Positions 54,862 to 64,000 of a DNA stretch of 64,000 nt are shown here, in pieces. The translations under genes were made by a program, and so were the position numbers. Numbering within the stretch: position 1 is the stretch's first letter; each line of letters opens with the position of its first letter. The notes beneath the pieces are model-generated. The model worked only from the letters and a program-made list of their open reading frames with translations, was not told the origin of the DNA and did not search any database. The stretch covers positions 2,359,501 through 2,423,500 of the forward strand of contig NZ_CP109787.1 of assembly GCF_025857195.1 (NCBI RefSeq). The letters are read 5' to 3'. This DNA comes from Leisingera thetidis (GTDB lineage: Bacteria; Pseudomonadota; Alphaproteobacteria; Rhodobacterales; Rhodobacteraceae).

Positions 54862-56991
54862 TCAGGAACGCGCTTCGCGGATCAGGCGCAGGATGTCCTG
54901 GGCGGCCTCGGGGATGTTGGTGCCGGGGCCGAAGATCGCCTTGACGCCTTTGGAGTACAGGAATTCGTAATCCTGCTGCGGAATCACGCCGCCGCAGATC
55001 ACGATGATGTCGCCTGCGCCTTCGGCCTGCAGCGCCTCGACCAGCTGCGGCGCCAGCGTCTTGTGGCCCGCGGCCTGGCTGGAGATGCCGATCACGTGCA
55101 CGTCGTTGTCGATGGCGTCCTGCGCCGCCTCTGCCGGGGTCTGGAACAGCGGGCCCACGTCGACGTCAAAGCCGATGTCGGCAAAGGCCGTCGCGATCAC
55201 CTTGGCGCCGCGGTCGTGGCCGTCCTGGCCCATCTTGACCACCAGCAGGCGCGGGCGGCGGCCCTCCTCCTCGGCGAAATCCTCGATCGACTTCTGGATC
55301 GCGGCAAAGCCCTCGTCGCCCTCGTAAGCCGCGCCGTAGACGCCGGCCAGGGTTTTCACTTCCGCACGGTGGCGGCCGAATTCCTTTTCCATCGCCATGC
55401 TGATCTCTCCGACTGAGGCCCGCGCGCGGGCGGCTTCGACAGCTGCTTCGAGCAGGTTGCCGCTGCCGTCCTTGGCGCGGCGGGTCAGTTCATCGAGCGC
55501 GGCCTGGCAGGCCGCCTCGTCGCGCATCTCGCGCATTTTCTGCAGGCGGGCGATCTGGGCGTCGCGCACCGCGTGGTTGTCGACATCCAGGATGTCGATC
55601 GGGTCTTCCTTGTCCTTGCGGTACTTGTTGACGCCAACCACCACCTCGTCGCCGCGGTCGATCATCGCCTGGCGGCGGGCCGCCGACTCTTCGATGCGCA
55701 GCTTGGGCATGCCGCTCTCGACGGCCTTGGTCATGCCGCCCATCTCCTCGACTTCCTCGATCAGCGCCCAGGCTTTCTCGATCAGGTCGTTGGTGAGGCT
55801 TTCGATGTAGTAGGAGCCGGCCAGCGGGTCGACCACGTTGGTCACGCCGGTTTCCTCCTGCAGCACCAGTTGGGTGTTGCGGGCGATGCGGGCGGAGAAG
55901 TCGGTGGGCAGCGCGATGGCTTCGTCCAGCGCGTTGGTGTGCAGGGACTGGGTGCCGCCAAGCACCGCCGACATCGCCTCATAGGCGGTGCGGATCACGT
56001 TGTTGTAGGGATCCTGCTCCTGCAAGGAAACGCCCGAGGTCTGGCAGTGGGTGCGCAGCATCTTGGAGCGTTCGGACTTGGCGCCGAATTCGGTCATCAC
56101 CCGGTGCCACAGGGTGCGGGCGGCGCGCAGCTTGGCGATTTCCATGAAGAAATTCATGCCGATCGCAAAGAAGAACGACAGACGCCCTGCGAATTTGTCC
56201 ACGTCCATGCCGGCGTCCAGCGCCGCGCGCACGTATTCGCGCCCGTCCGCGATGGTATAGGCCAGCTCCTGCACCAGGTTCGCGCCGGCCTCCTGCATGT
56301 GGTAGCCGGAGATCGAGATCGAGTTGAATTTCGGCATGTGGTCGGAGGTGTATCCGATGATGTCCGAGATGATCCGCATCGAGGGCTTGGGCGGGTAGAT
56401 GTAGGTGTTGCGGACCATGAACTCCTTCAGGATGTCGTTCTGGATGGTGCCCGCGAGGACCGACTTGTCGTGGCCCTGCTCCTCGCCCGCGACGATGAAG
56501 GAGGCCAGCACCGGGATCACCGCGCCGTTCATGGTCATCGACACCGAAACCTGATCGAGCGGGATGCCGTCGAACAGGATCTTCATGTCCTCGACCGAGT
56601 CGATGGCCACGCCGGCCTTGCCGACATCGCCGACCACGCGGGGGTGGTCGCTGTCATAGCCGCGGTGGGTGGCGAGGTCGAAGGCGACCGAGACGCCCTG
56701 CTGCCCCGCGGCCAGGTTGCGGCGGTAGAAGGCGTTGGATTCCTCCGCCGTGGAGAAGCCCGCGTACTGGCGGATGGTCCAGGGGCGGCCGGCGTACATG
56801 GTGGCCTTCACCCCGCGGGTGAAGGGGCCGAAACCGGGCAGCGTGCCCATGTGGGGCAGGTCCCGGGTGTCGTCTTCGGTATAGAGCGGCTTGACCTCGA
56901 TGCCTTCCAGCGTCTGCCAATTGAGGTCGTCAACCGCCCGTCCGCGCAGCTCTTTCTCAGCCAGAGCCCGCCATTCGTCTTTGTTTGTCAT
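54862..56991 (-). CDS. scpA: methylmalonyl-CoA mutase
   Basis: A 709-residue coenzyme-B12 enzyme that converts (R)-methylmalonyl-CoA to succinyl-CoA, the last step of propionyl-CoA assimilation. The catalytic TIM-barrel domain is complete ([44 protein letters not shown] [14 protein letters not shown]). The C-terminal B12 domain has the base-off ligand motif DGHDRG (Asp-x-His-x-x-Gly) in [15 protein letters not shown]. It is a single-chain (human/ScpA-like) form. The 5' end overlaps the preceding sulfotransferase-like gene by 35 bp. pccA lies 2.2 kb upstream on the same strand. Confidence 0.96.
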   Translation of the reverse strand: MTNKDEWRALAEKELRGRAVDDLNWQTLEGIEVKPLYTEDDTRDLPHMGTLPGFGPFTRGVKATMYAGRPWTIRQYAGFSTAEESNAFYRRNLAAGQQGVSVAFDLATHRGYDSDHPRVVGDVGKAGVAIDSVEDMKILFDGIPLDQVSVSMTMNGAVIPVLASFIVAGEEQGHDKSVLAGTIQNDILKEFMVRNTYIYPPKPSMRIISDIIGYTSDHMPKFNSISISGYHMQEAGANLVQELAYTIADGREYVRAALDAGMDVDKFAGRLSFFFAIGMNFFMEIAKLRAARTLWHRVMTEFGAKSERSKMLRTHCQTSGVSLQEQDPYNNVIRTAYEAMSAVLGGTQSLHTNALDEAIALPTDFSARIARNTQLVLQEETGVTNVVDPLAGSYYIESLTNDLIEKAWALIEEVEEMGGMTKAVESGMPKLRIEESAARRQAMIDRGDEVVVGVNKYRKDKEDPIDILDVDNHAVRDAQIARLQKMREMRDEAACQAALDELTRRAKDGSGNLLEAAVEAARARASVGEISMAMEKEFGRHRAEVKTLAGVYGAAYEGDEGFAAIQKSIEDFAEEEGRRPRLLVVKMGQDGHDRGAKVIATAFADIGFDVDVGPLFQTPAEAAQDAIDNDVHVIGISSQAAGHKTLAPQLVEALQAEGAGDIIVICGGVIPQQDYEFLYSKGVKAIFGPGTNIPEAAQDILRLIREARS

Positions 56992-57889
56992 CAGGTCTTC
57001 CTCTTGTCAGTCTTGCAAGGGGCGGGTTCAGGCCCGCCGCCAGTTTATCCGGGTCTTGTGCCAGCGTGGCGAGGCCGTCGGCCCCGGCCGCCAGCCACAT
57101 CATATCGTCGGCGTAAGCCTCGCGCAGGCGTGCGGTCTGCGCATCGTCGAAGGGGCGCCAGCGGCCGCTGCCCGCGGGCAGCCTGGCCGCAACCGGGGAC
57201 GGCAGGCCGGCGCGCAGGTCCTGCAGGCACAGCGACGCGTTGAGGCGCACCCGTGCATGGGTGCGCGGGGCATCAGCCCCGGTCAGCGCCGCCAGCTGCG
57301 CCTCGGGCCGGGAGCCGAAGGTTTCGAACGGCAGCACATGCAGGCGCACATCCGGCATCGCGCAGGCGATATCGGTGATCACGTCGCGCCAGCTGCGCGG
57401 CGACTGAACCAGCCGTTCGAGGCCGGCGGAATTGGGCACCCGGTGGCCGCGTGCCACGGCGTAAGCCAGCGCCGAGGCCCAGTAGCCGTCGAGGCTGCGG
57501 ATGCTGAACGCCACATCCGTCACCGCGGGCCCGAAGGCCTGCGCGAATCGCGCCATCCGCTCGCCGACGCCGCTGTAGAGGTCGCCGAGGCGCAGGTTGG
57601 CGCGGGTTGCGCCGATCATGTTCTCGTCGCTGACCAGCAGCTGATGCATCCCGCCGCTGCCGCAATTGTCCAGCTGGATCTGCAGCCGCCCGCGGGCGCG
57701 CTGCGCCAGGTCGCGGCCGGTCACCGGCGCCGGTCCCGGCTGGATGCCGTGGAACAGCCCGTTGCGGGTGCGGGCCGGGCCCCAGAAGCCGATTCCCTGT
57801 CTGGCCAGTCCCGATGCGTTCTGGCGCATGTATTCCTGGAAAGAGGTGGTGGCGCAGCGGTGCGCGCCGGCGTGAAGGATCACTTTCAT
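56957..57889 (-). CDS. sulfotransferase-like protein
   Basis: A 310-residue protein with an N-terminal P-loop-like motif [18 protein letters not shown] (about residues 4-21), which matches the 5'-phosphosulfate loop of bacterial sulfotransferases (GxxRxGTTS). Later [18 protein letters not shown] fits the 3'-phosphate segment (R...S), with the serine pattern altered. The acceptor is unknown; envelope polysaccharide or lipid is likely in the family. The ATG at 57889 fixes the loop near the N-terminus. Its last 35 bp overlap the start of the mutase gene. Confidence 0.7.
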   Translation of the reverse strand: MKVILHAGAHRCATTSFQEYMRQNASGLARQGIGFWGPARTRNGLFHGIQPGPAPVTGRDLAQRARGRLQIQLDNCGSGGMHQLLVSDENMIGATRANLRLGDLYSGVGERMARFAQAFGPAVTDVAFSIRSLDGYWASALAYAVARGHRVPNSAGLERLVQSPRSWRDVITDIACAMPDVRLHVLPFETFGSRPEAQLAALTGADAPRTHARVRLNASLCLQDLRAGLPSPVAARLPAGSGRWRPFDDAQTARLREAYADDMMWLAAGADGLATLAQDPDKLAAGLNPPLARLTRGRPDDKQRRMAGSG

Positions 57890-58066
57890 CGTGCTTCGGG
57901 GCCTCTGCTGGAGGGCCGCAGGCCGCAGCCCGGTCAAGGGGAATGCCGCAATCATGGCCGGCAACCCCTCATTATCCCGTTAACGATGATATTTTTTGAC
58001 CAAGTGCTGGATTTCTCAGTCGCATTTGCCGCCGCTGCACATATATTCAACGGGACAGGAGAGATC

Positions 58067-58501
58067 ATGAGAGCAATCCTAAGTGTTGTTTTGGCAGGTT
58101 TTCTTCCGGTGGCCGGCGCGGCTGCCGATGGCAGCATGCCTGAATTGATCCGGCCCGGGTATGACGCGGTGCTGGAGGATTTCCGGTGGACGCACCGGCC
58201 GGTGGTGGTGTTTGCCGACAGCCCGGAAGATCCGCGGTACCATGAGCAGATGGAGCGGCTGATGGATGGCATCGAGACGCTGCGCGAGCGCGACGTGGTG
58301 GTGCTGACGGATACGGACCCGGCGGCCAAATCGGCCCTGCGCAAGAAGCTGCGGCCGCGCGGTTTCATGCTGGTGCTGGTGGGCAAGGACGGCGAGGTGA
58401 AACTGCGCAAGCCGCATCCCTGGACGGCGCGTGAATTGTCCCGCACCATCGACAAATCCCCCGAACGCCTGCGCGAAGTGGAAGAGCGGCGCGGCGGCTG
58501 A
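58067..58501 (+). CDS. DUF4174 family exported protein
   Basis: A 144-residue protein of the DUF4174 family with a signal peptide (LSVVLAGFLPVAGAAADG). The domain has a thioredoxin-like look, with strands HRPVVVFADSP, DVVVLTDTD and GFMLVLVGKDGEVKLRKP, but no CxxC. AGGAGAG precedes the ATG at 58067. Flanked by leftward genes on both sides, so it is a lone rightward gene within the propionate region. Function unknown. Confidence 0.88.
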   Translation: MRAILSVVLAGFLPVAGAAADGSMPELIRPGYDAVLEDFRWTHRPVVVFADSPEDPRYHEQMERLMDGIETLRERDVVVLTDTDPAAKSALRKKLRPRGFMLVLVGKDGEVKLRKPHPWTARELSRTIDKSPERLREVEERRGG

Positions 58502-58559
58502 GCGAGGCGGCCGGGCAGACCGGGCAGACCGGGGCGCCTGAATACGGGCGTGCGGCCGG

Positions 58560-59063
58560 TCAGCCGTTGCCGCGGACGTAGATCAGCGCCATCGCCTGTT
58601 TGTCCAGCACCAGCATCGCACCGCTGTCCGGCACGAAGACCAGCGTCGACGCGGGATTGCGGATCGCCTGGTAATAGACCGACTTGACCAGATCGGACAT
58701 GCAGCTGACGCCCGCAAGGCCGGAGTTCAGCACCCCCAGCCCCTGCGGCAAATTGCGCGACATGATGTCCTCGGTCACCGCATTGGGGGATTTGCCGGAC
58801 ACGGCAAAGGCCACCGGCTTGCCCGCCTCCAGCATCTGCATGCCGGTGTTGAGCGAGCGGGCGCGCTCCACCAGAGAGGTGATGCGCGGGCTCTCGGCGG
58901 TGTGGAAGACAGCCGCGGTGCAGCTCATCGAGGACTGGAAGAAGAAGGTCTCTCCCAGGTCCACCCAGGCGGAGAGCTGGGCGCGCAGCGCCTCCTCCTT
59001 GTCGAGCGCGCAGGCTGACAGGAACGCCAGGGCGGTCAGCAGGCAGGTAAAGAGACGGTTCAT
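58560..59063 (-). CDS. hypothetical lipoprotein
   Basis: A 167-residue lipoprotein: signal CLLTALAFLSAC with the lipobox cysteine at residue 18. Two more cysteines (SSMSCTAAVF and LAGVSCMSDL) may pair. The mature part has mixed alpha/beta character with no catalytic motif (LSAWVDLGETFFFQSSM, ASTLVFVPDSGAMLVLD). I do not recognise the family; similar proteins next to propionate genes are common in Roseobacters from general knowledge. It lies 162 bp after pccA on the same strand. Confidence 0.75.
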   Translation of the reverse strand: MNRLFTCLLTALAFLSACALDKEEALRAQLSAWVDLGETFFFQSSMSCTAAVFHTAESPRITSLVERARSLNTGMQMLEAGKPVAFAVSGKSPNAVTEDIMSRNLPQGLGVLNSGLAGVSCMSDLVKSVYYQAIRNPASTLVFVPDSGAMLVLDKQAMALIYVRGNG

Positions 59064-59225
59064 GCGGCACCTTCAGGTCGTCAAACCGGGGCAGTGTCGC
59101 AGAAATTCCTGAAGATTCCGTGCATGCGGCAGCGGCTGCCGCCCGCATGGCGCGCGGGGCAGGCCCGCAGCGGCCGGCGGGACGGCCCGCCTGCCCTGCT
59201 GCGCCTATGCCTACCCCGTGCCGCA

Positions 59226-61271
<2,046 letters not shown>

Positions 61272-61306
61272 AGGCAGTCCCTTGTTTCTTGGTAGTCCGG
61301 AATGCA

Positions 61307-61339
61307 AAACGCCGCGCCCGGGGCGATCCCGGGCACGGC
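61307..61339 (-). terminator. terminator between small lipoprotein gene and pccA
   Basis: Read leftward: stem GCCGTGCCCGGG / CCCGGGCGCGGC (61311-61339, one G-U pair, 5-base loop) followed by GTTTTGC. It lies 64 bp after the stop of the small lipoprotein gene and 36 bp before the pccA start, so it should separate the two transcripts or attenuate pccA. Confidence 0.7.
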
Positions 61340-61402
61340 GCATGCGCGATGTCACAAGCGGCCCAAGCGGGCCGTGTGTTCAGAGAGGCAGTGGCGGGCG
61401 CC

Positions 61403-61606
61403 TTAGCACCTGCGGGGATTCTCCTGGCAATAGATGAGGTTGGCGGCAGCGCCGACCGCAGCGCCGGTGACCAGGTTGCCATTGAGCAGCGCCGAACCGG
61501 CCGCACCGGCGCCTGCGCCGTAGATGAGCCGCTCGCCGGTGGTGTCGCCGCAGGCCGCCACAAGGCCGCACAGCGACAGCGCCGCGATGAGAGATTTTGC
61601 CCGCAT
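61403..61606 (-). CDS. small glycine-zipper lipoprotein
   Basis: A 67-residue lipoprotein. Signal SLIAALSLCGLVAAC with the lipobox Cys19, then a glycine-zipper-like stretch (YGAGAGAAGSALLNGNLVTG, AAVGAAANLIY) and a CQENPRRC end whose two cysteines could form a disulfide. Resembles 17-kDa-antigen/OsmB-type glycine-zipper proteins of the envelope, but very short. The ATG at 61606 has AAGGAAA eight bases upstream. It ends at a terminator just before pccA. Confidence 0.82.
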   Translation of the reverse strand: MRAKSLIAALSLCGLVAACGDTTGERLIYGAGAGAAGSALLNGNLVTGAAVGAAANLIYCQENPRRC

Positions 61607-62399
61607 GTCCAGTTTCCTTCTTCCGGGGACGTGAGTGTCCCGGCGGAATTTGCAGGCGCCAAGGCCGGGCGCAACGGTCTGCTGGGGCGGCCCTTCAGTT
61701 CGGCGGAGGCTTGCCGCATTGGGGGGGGTATACGGCAAGCTTCCGCCGGTGCCTGAAGGGGATAAAAGACGGGCAGGCCGCGGATGGGGGCGCGGACCTG
61801 CCCGTTCAGGCGAAGGGGCCGGAACAGATGCTCGGCACAGCAGCGTGGCTGCGCTGCTTGGACCACGATGCACGCCCCGGCGGCCCCTGTAAGCCCCTGA
61901 AATGCATAGCCGTTAATTTGGGCAGATTCCTGCTGACCCCCGCAGGGCCTGTGCAATTTCACGCCGAAACCGCGGTCTGCCGCCCGGGCAGTGACGCAGA
62001 CGCGCGTCAGCGGTGCCACATCGCCGGTACAGCGCTGACGCTGGCCGGCCTGGTCCGGCAGGCAAGCGCCGCAGCGCTGTGAGCGGCGGCGCCGAACCGG
62101 CGCGGCGCTTTGCGGCCCGGCGTGCACAGCCGGTGGCAACCCGCGGCTTTTTCCGGCGCGGATCGTCATGGCGGCACTTTTCGATGCCGGTTTCCCCGCA
62201 TTTGCGCAGGCGGGAGTCCGGCTGCGTGAAATCCAGGGAAGCCGGGCAGCCCCAAGCATGACCTGCAGGGCGGGCGCTTCGCGGCGGTGCAGCCGGCCTT
62301 CTGGCAGAGCGTCAGACAGGCGGCGCCCCGGACGCAGCGCCAGGCACCGCGGCAGGGCCCGCGGCGGCTGGTGCGTGCTATGCGTCCGGGGCCGCGCCA
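61607..62399. other. 793-bp intergenic region with orphan hairpins
   Basis: No convincing protein gene on either strand. Two hairpins stand out: GCGTCAGCG/CGCTGACGC (62004-62012 and 62033-62041) and a terminator-like hairpin read leftward (61762-61805). Together they leave room for a leftward small RNA. I see no tmRNA, RNase P or 6S signature. Confidence 0.5.
61762..61805 (-). terminator. orphan leftward terminator-like hairpin
   Basis: Read leftward: ACGGGCAGG...CCTGCCCGT (61769-61777 with 61797-61805), extended by CGCGG/CCGCG inside with one bulged base, then TCTTTTATCC. It is about 155 bp upstream of the small lipoprotein start and 600 bp downstream of the nearest leftward gene stop (62400), so its transcript is unknown. 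Confidence 0.5.
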
Positions 62400-62744
62400 T
62401 CAGTCAAACGCCTCCGGGAAGGAGGCCCGCGCCACCGCCTCGTTGATGACCAGCAGCGCCTCATAGCTTGCCGGGTCAAACGGGTCTTCGGCGGGGACCA
62501 CCTCGCGGCCGAACAGCCAGCTGAGCCGGCCGGCATCGAGATTGCCGCGCTCAAACGGCTGATCGCCGAACTGCTCCCACAGCGCCTGCATGAACATGGC
62601 GTCGACCCGTTTGTCGACATTCTTGCGGTCGCGGAAACGCTCGCGCCGGGTCAGCGGCGTCACCCCTTTGGGGTTGGGGCGGCGGATGGTGAATTGGAAA
62701 TCGGTGCCGGGCATGCGGCCCGGGAACCCGCGGTGTTTCAGCAT
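62400..62744 (-). CDS. hypothetical protein
   Basis: A 114-residue soluble basic protein: FPGRMPGTDFQFTIRRPNPK, then LTRRERFRDRKNVDKRVDAMFM, and an acidic second half (LFGREVVPAEDPFDPASYEALL). No signal peptide, membrane helix or known motif. The ATG at 62744 was chosen to start at LKHRGF; the preceding codons contain no ribosome site. It follows the 46-residue lipoprotein gene by 69 bp on the same strand. Probably conserved in Rhodobacterales near pccA; function unknown. Confidence 0.75.
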   Translation of the reverse strand: MLKHRGFPGRMPGTDFQFTIRRPNPKGVTPLTRRERFRDRKNVDKRVDAMFMQALWEQFGDQPFERGNLDAGRLSWLFGREVVPAEDPFDPASYEALLVINEAVARASFPEAFD

Positions 62745-62780
62745 TCGGGTGCCTCCGATCCGGCACCCCACGGGGCGGCG

Positions 62781-62805
62781 GGGGCCGGCCGCAGGGCCGG
62801 ACCCC
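62781..62805 (-). terminator. hairpin after small lipoprotein gene
   Basis: GGGGCCGGCC (62781-62790) pairs with GGCCGG-A-CCCC (62795-62805, one bulge). It sits 8 bp past the stop of the 46-residue lipoprotein gene read leftward. No T-run. Confidence 0.5.
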
Positions 62806-62813
62806 TGAAGTGA

Positions 62814-62954
62814 TTACTTGTACTTGCCGGTGAAGGCCGGCTCTTGCGAGATCGGCTCGGGCTCGACCACGACGAATTCCTCTTCCTGCTGGGCGCAGGC
62901 GGTGACGGCGGCCAGCAGGCCTGCCAGGGCGATAAGCTTGATGCTCTTGGACAT
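62814..62954 (-). CDS. small lipoprotein, 46 residues
   Basis: A short but convincing gene. Translation gives MSKSIKLIALAGLLAAVTAC with a lipobox cysteine at residue 20, followed by an acidic mature part (AQQEEEFVVVEPEPISQE, then PAFTGKYK). AGGAG is seven bases before the ATG. The mature peptide of 27 residues ends in PAFTGKYK, a tail seen in small envelope lipoproteins of this group. Role unknown; may be similar to entericidin-size lipoproteins. Confidence 0.82.
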   Translation of the reverse strand: MSKSIKLIALAGLLAAVTACAQQEEEFVVVEPEPISQEPAFTGKYK

Positions 62955-63168
62955 CTCTGTCTCCTGATTGGAAATGCGAAACCTGCGGGGGCTTTGCCCG
63001 CCGCCTGCCTCAACCTCAATGTGAAGGCAGCCCGCGGGCTGCCCGCGCCAAGGATAGCGGGCTTTGCGGCCGAGTCACATGCCAATAGCGGCAATTGACG
63101 GCGCTGTGGCTGCAATGCCGCAAGATTCCGCCGATCTGTGCCATGCCCCGCAAGATATTGTGGATGCA

Positions 63169-63693
63169 TCAGAAAGCCTCCCATATGCAGGCAGGCCCTT
63201 CCGGGCGGTAGGCTTCGAAAAACTGCGTGGCGGCAGGGTCCTGCACGCCGAAGGGCACGGCCCGGTCGGACAGCGAAATCACCACCCGGGCGGCTGCCAT
63301 GCCGCGCTCTGCCAGATACGGCAGGGCCAGGGCGCCGCACAGGTGGTCCATGTCGGATGCGGCCGCTTCATGGGTGACAGAGCCGCTGTCCCGCGCGATC
63401 TGCGGCGCCAGGAAACGGAACCGTGCCCAGGTCTGGCCGGGCTGCCCCGGCGCCGACTCAAGCCGCACCTCGTCCAGCGTCACCACCTGGCCCGAAGGCA
63501 CCGCCACAGCGCCGCCGGCCGCAGCGGCACAGGGCAGCAGGGCAAAGGGCAGCAGGGCACAGGGCAGCAAGGCAGAGCGAAGGGCCGCCAAATATCCGCA
63601 GCCCCGGCCCCTGGCGAACCAGGCTCCTCCGGCCAGGGCTGCTGGCGCAGCGCATAAAGCGCGCGCTGTCTGAATCTGGCTGACGCGGATCAT
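63169..63693 (-). CDS. hypothetical exported protein with ALLPC repeats
   Basis: A 174-residue protein that I assign to no certain family (it resembles the DUF6497 type). The hydrophobic N-terminal region holds a tandem peptide repeat, ALLPC-ALLPF-ALLPC (about residues 42-56), encoded by three 15-bp DNA units. After it, GQVVTLDEVRLESAPGQPGQ and ARFRFLAPQIARD lead a compact domain with two cysteines (DHLCGALALPYL and GPACIWEAF). Its ATG overlaps the stop of the gene to the right (63690-63693), so they are coupled. Confidence 0.72.
   Translation of the reverse strand: MIRVSQIQTARALCAAPAALAGGAWFARGRGCGYLAALRSALLPCALLPFALLPCAAAAGGAVAVPSGQVVTLDEVRLESAPGQPGQTWARFRFLAPQIARDSGSVTHEAAASDMDHLCGALALPYLAERGMAAARVVISLSDRAVPFGVQDPAATQFFEAYRPEGPACIWEAF
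63531..63575. repeat. 15-bp coding tandem repeat
   Basis: Three units, 63531-63545, 63546-63560 and 63561-63575, of AGGGCAGCAGGGCAN, inside the signal region of the gene at 63169-63693. Being a multiple of three, changes in copy number keep the frame and change only the length of the hydrophobic segment. Confidence 0.85.
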
Positions 63694-64000
63694 GAGACTG
63701 ATTCGCTCCCCATGTCAATTTTTGCCGCAATTCCGGGCGATTTATTCGCATTCAGACCCGTTTCCGGGCACATCCTGTCCCGGCGCCGCGCCGCATGGCG
63801 CAGCCAGCGGGCCCGGTTGGCGGGGTTTTCCAGCACGCCGGCGATCAGCGCCGCCGCATTGGCCGGCACCCGGCCCATCAGCTGGCCGCCCGCGCGGACC
63901 GTCAGCCCCTGCCCGGTCCGGGCAATCTCGACCACCGGACAGAAGCCCCGCAGGCCCTGCAGGCGCCGCCACATGTCCTGGCGGATCTGATGCGCCAGCC
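63690..64000 (-). CDS. hypothetical protein (5' part outside window)
   Basis: The frame is open to the right edge, and residues upstream of the first visible ATG (LAHQIRQD) look coding, so the true start lies beyond 64000. The visible 100 residues read DMWRRLQGLRGFCPVVEIAR, LTVRAGGQLMGRVPANAAAL, VLENPANRARWLRHAARRRDR. It is a small basic protein of a type common in Rhodobacterales with no assigned function. The stop overlaps the next gene's ATG (ATGA). Confidence 0.68.
   Translation of the reverse strand, partial: LAHQIRQDMWRRLQGLRGFCPVVEIARTGQGLTVRAGGQLMGRVPANAAALIAGVLENPANRARWLRHAARRRDRMCPETGLNANKSPGIAAKIDMGSESVS

Overview
The window is high-GC alphaproteobacterial chromosome. The gene content fits the Roseobacter group (Rhodobacteraceae), probably close to Leisingera, Phaeobacter or Ruegeria. 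Reasons are a short prolyl-tRNA synthetase without the editing insertion, an Hda-type DnaA regulator, propionyl-CoA carboxylase alpha near a coenzyme-B12 methylmalonyl-CoA mutase, many ATGA stop/start overlaps, and many small proteins of the kind common in Rhodobacterales. The placement is inferred from protein character only. I found no tRNA, rRNA, CRISPR array, prophage or insertion sequence.

Layout. 1-4044: a peptide/opine-type ABC importer split into two divergent units (binding protein and permease leftward, two ATPases rightward). 4041-10343: a nitrogen-compound locus with a LysR regulator, two tandem agmatine-deiminase-family enzymes, a LuxR-type regulator, an internally deleted amidohydrolase, a nitrilase-family amidase and an M20 carbamoylase/amidase. 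10678-11574: thyA. 12303-14645: a lipoprotein followed 3 bp later by a Slam-type outer-membrane exporter. 14723-18695: glyoxalase, MarR regulator, sdhE with an XRE regulator, aspartate aminotransferase. 18717-29727: secreted or membrane hypotheticals, a MocR/MFS divergent pair with a clear operator, PRC-barrel and EF-hand proteins, a yeast-type cytosine deaminase, a MATE exporter, a NicO/DUF1007 metal pair and a group II decarboxylase. 29962-31920: parE, followed by an AT-richer insertion-like block and palindromic repeats (31933-33142). 33628-41579: small membrane and repair genes, bactofilin and lolCD. 41743-49398: proS with a clear terminator, a flavoprotein/2OG-oxygenase operon, an AI-2E-type transporter, hda and ppx/gppA. 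49414-64000: secreted orphans, an EEP-family hydrolase, a DnaJ/TerB protein, GNAT and VOC proteins, a MAPEG-like protein, methylmalonyl-CoA mutase, a sulfotransferase-like protein, pccA and several small lipoproteins.

How the genes work together. PccA and methylmalonyl-CoA mutase belong to the propionyl-CoA to succinyl-CoA route; pccB is not in the window. LolC/LolD release lipoproteins from the inner membrane and would serve the many lipoproteins seen here, including the Slam client. The best candidates for something new are the Slam/lipoprotein pair, the duplicated deiminase locus with its decayed amidohydrolase, the flavoprotein/2OG-oxygenase pair, and the families of structured intergenic elements.
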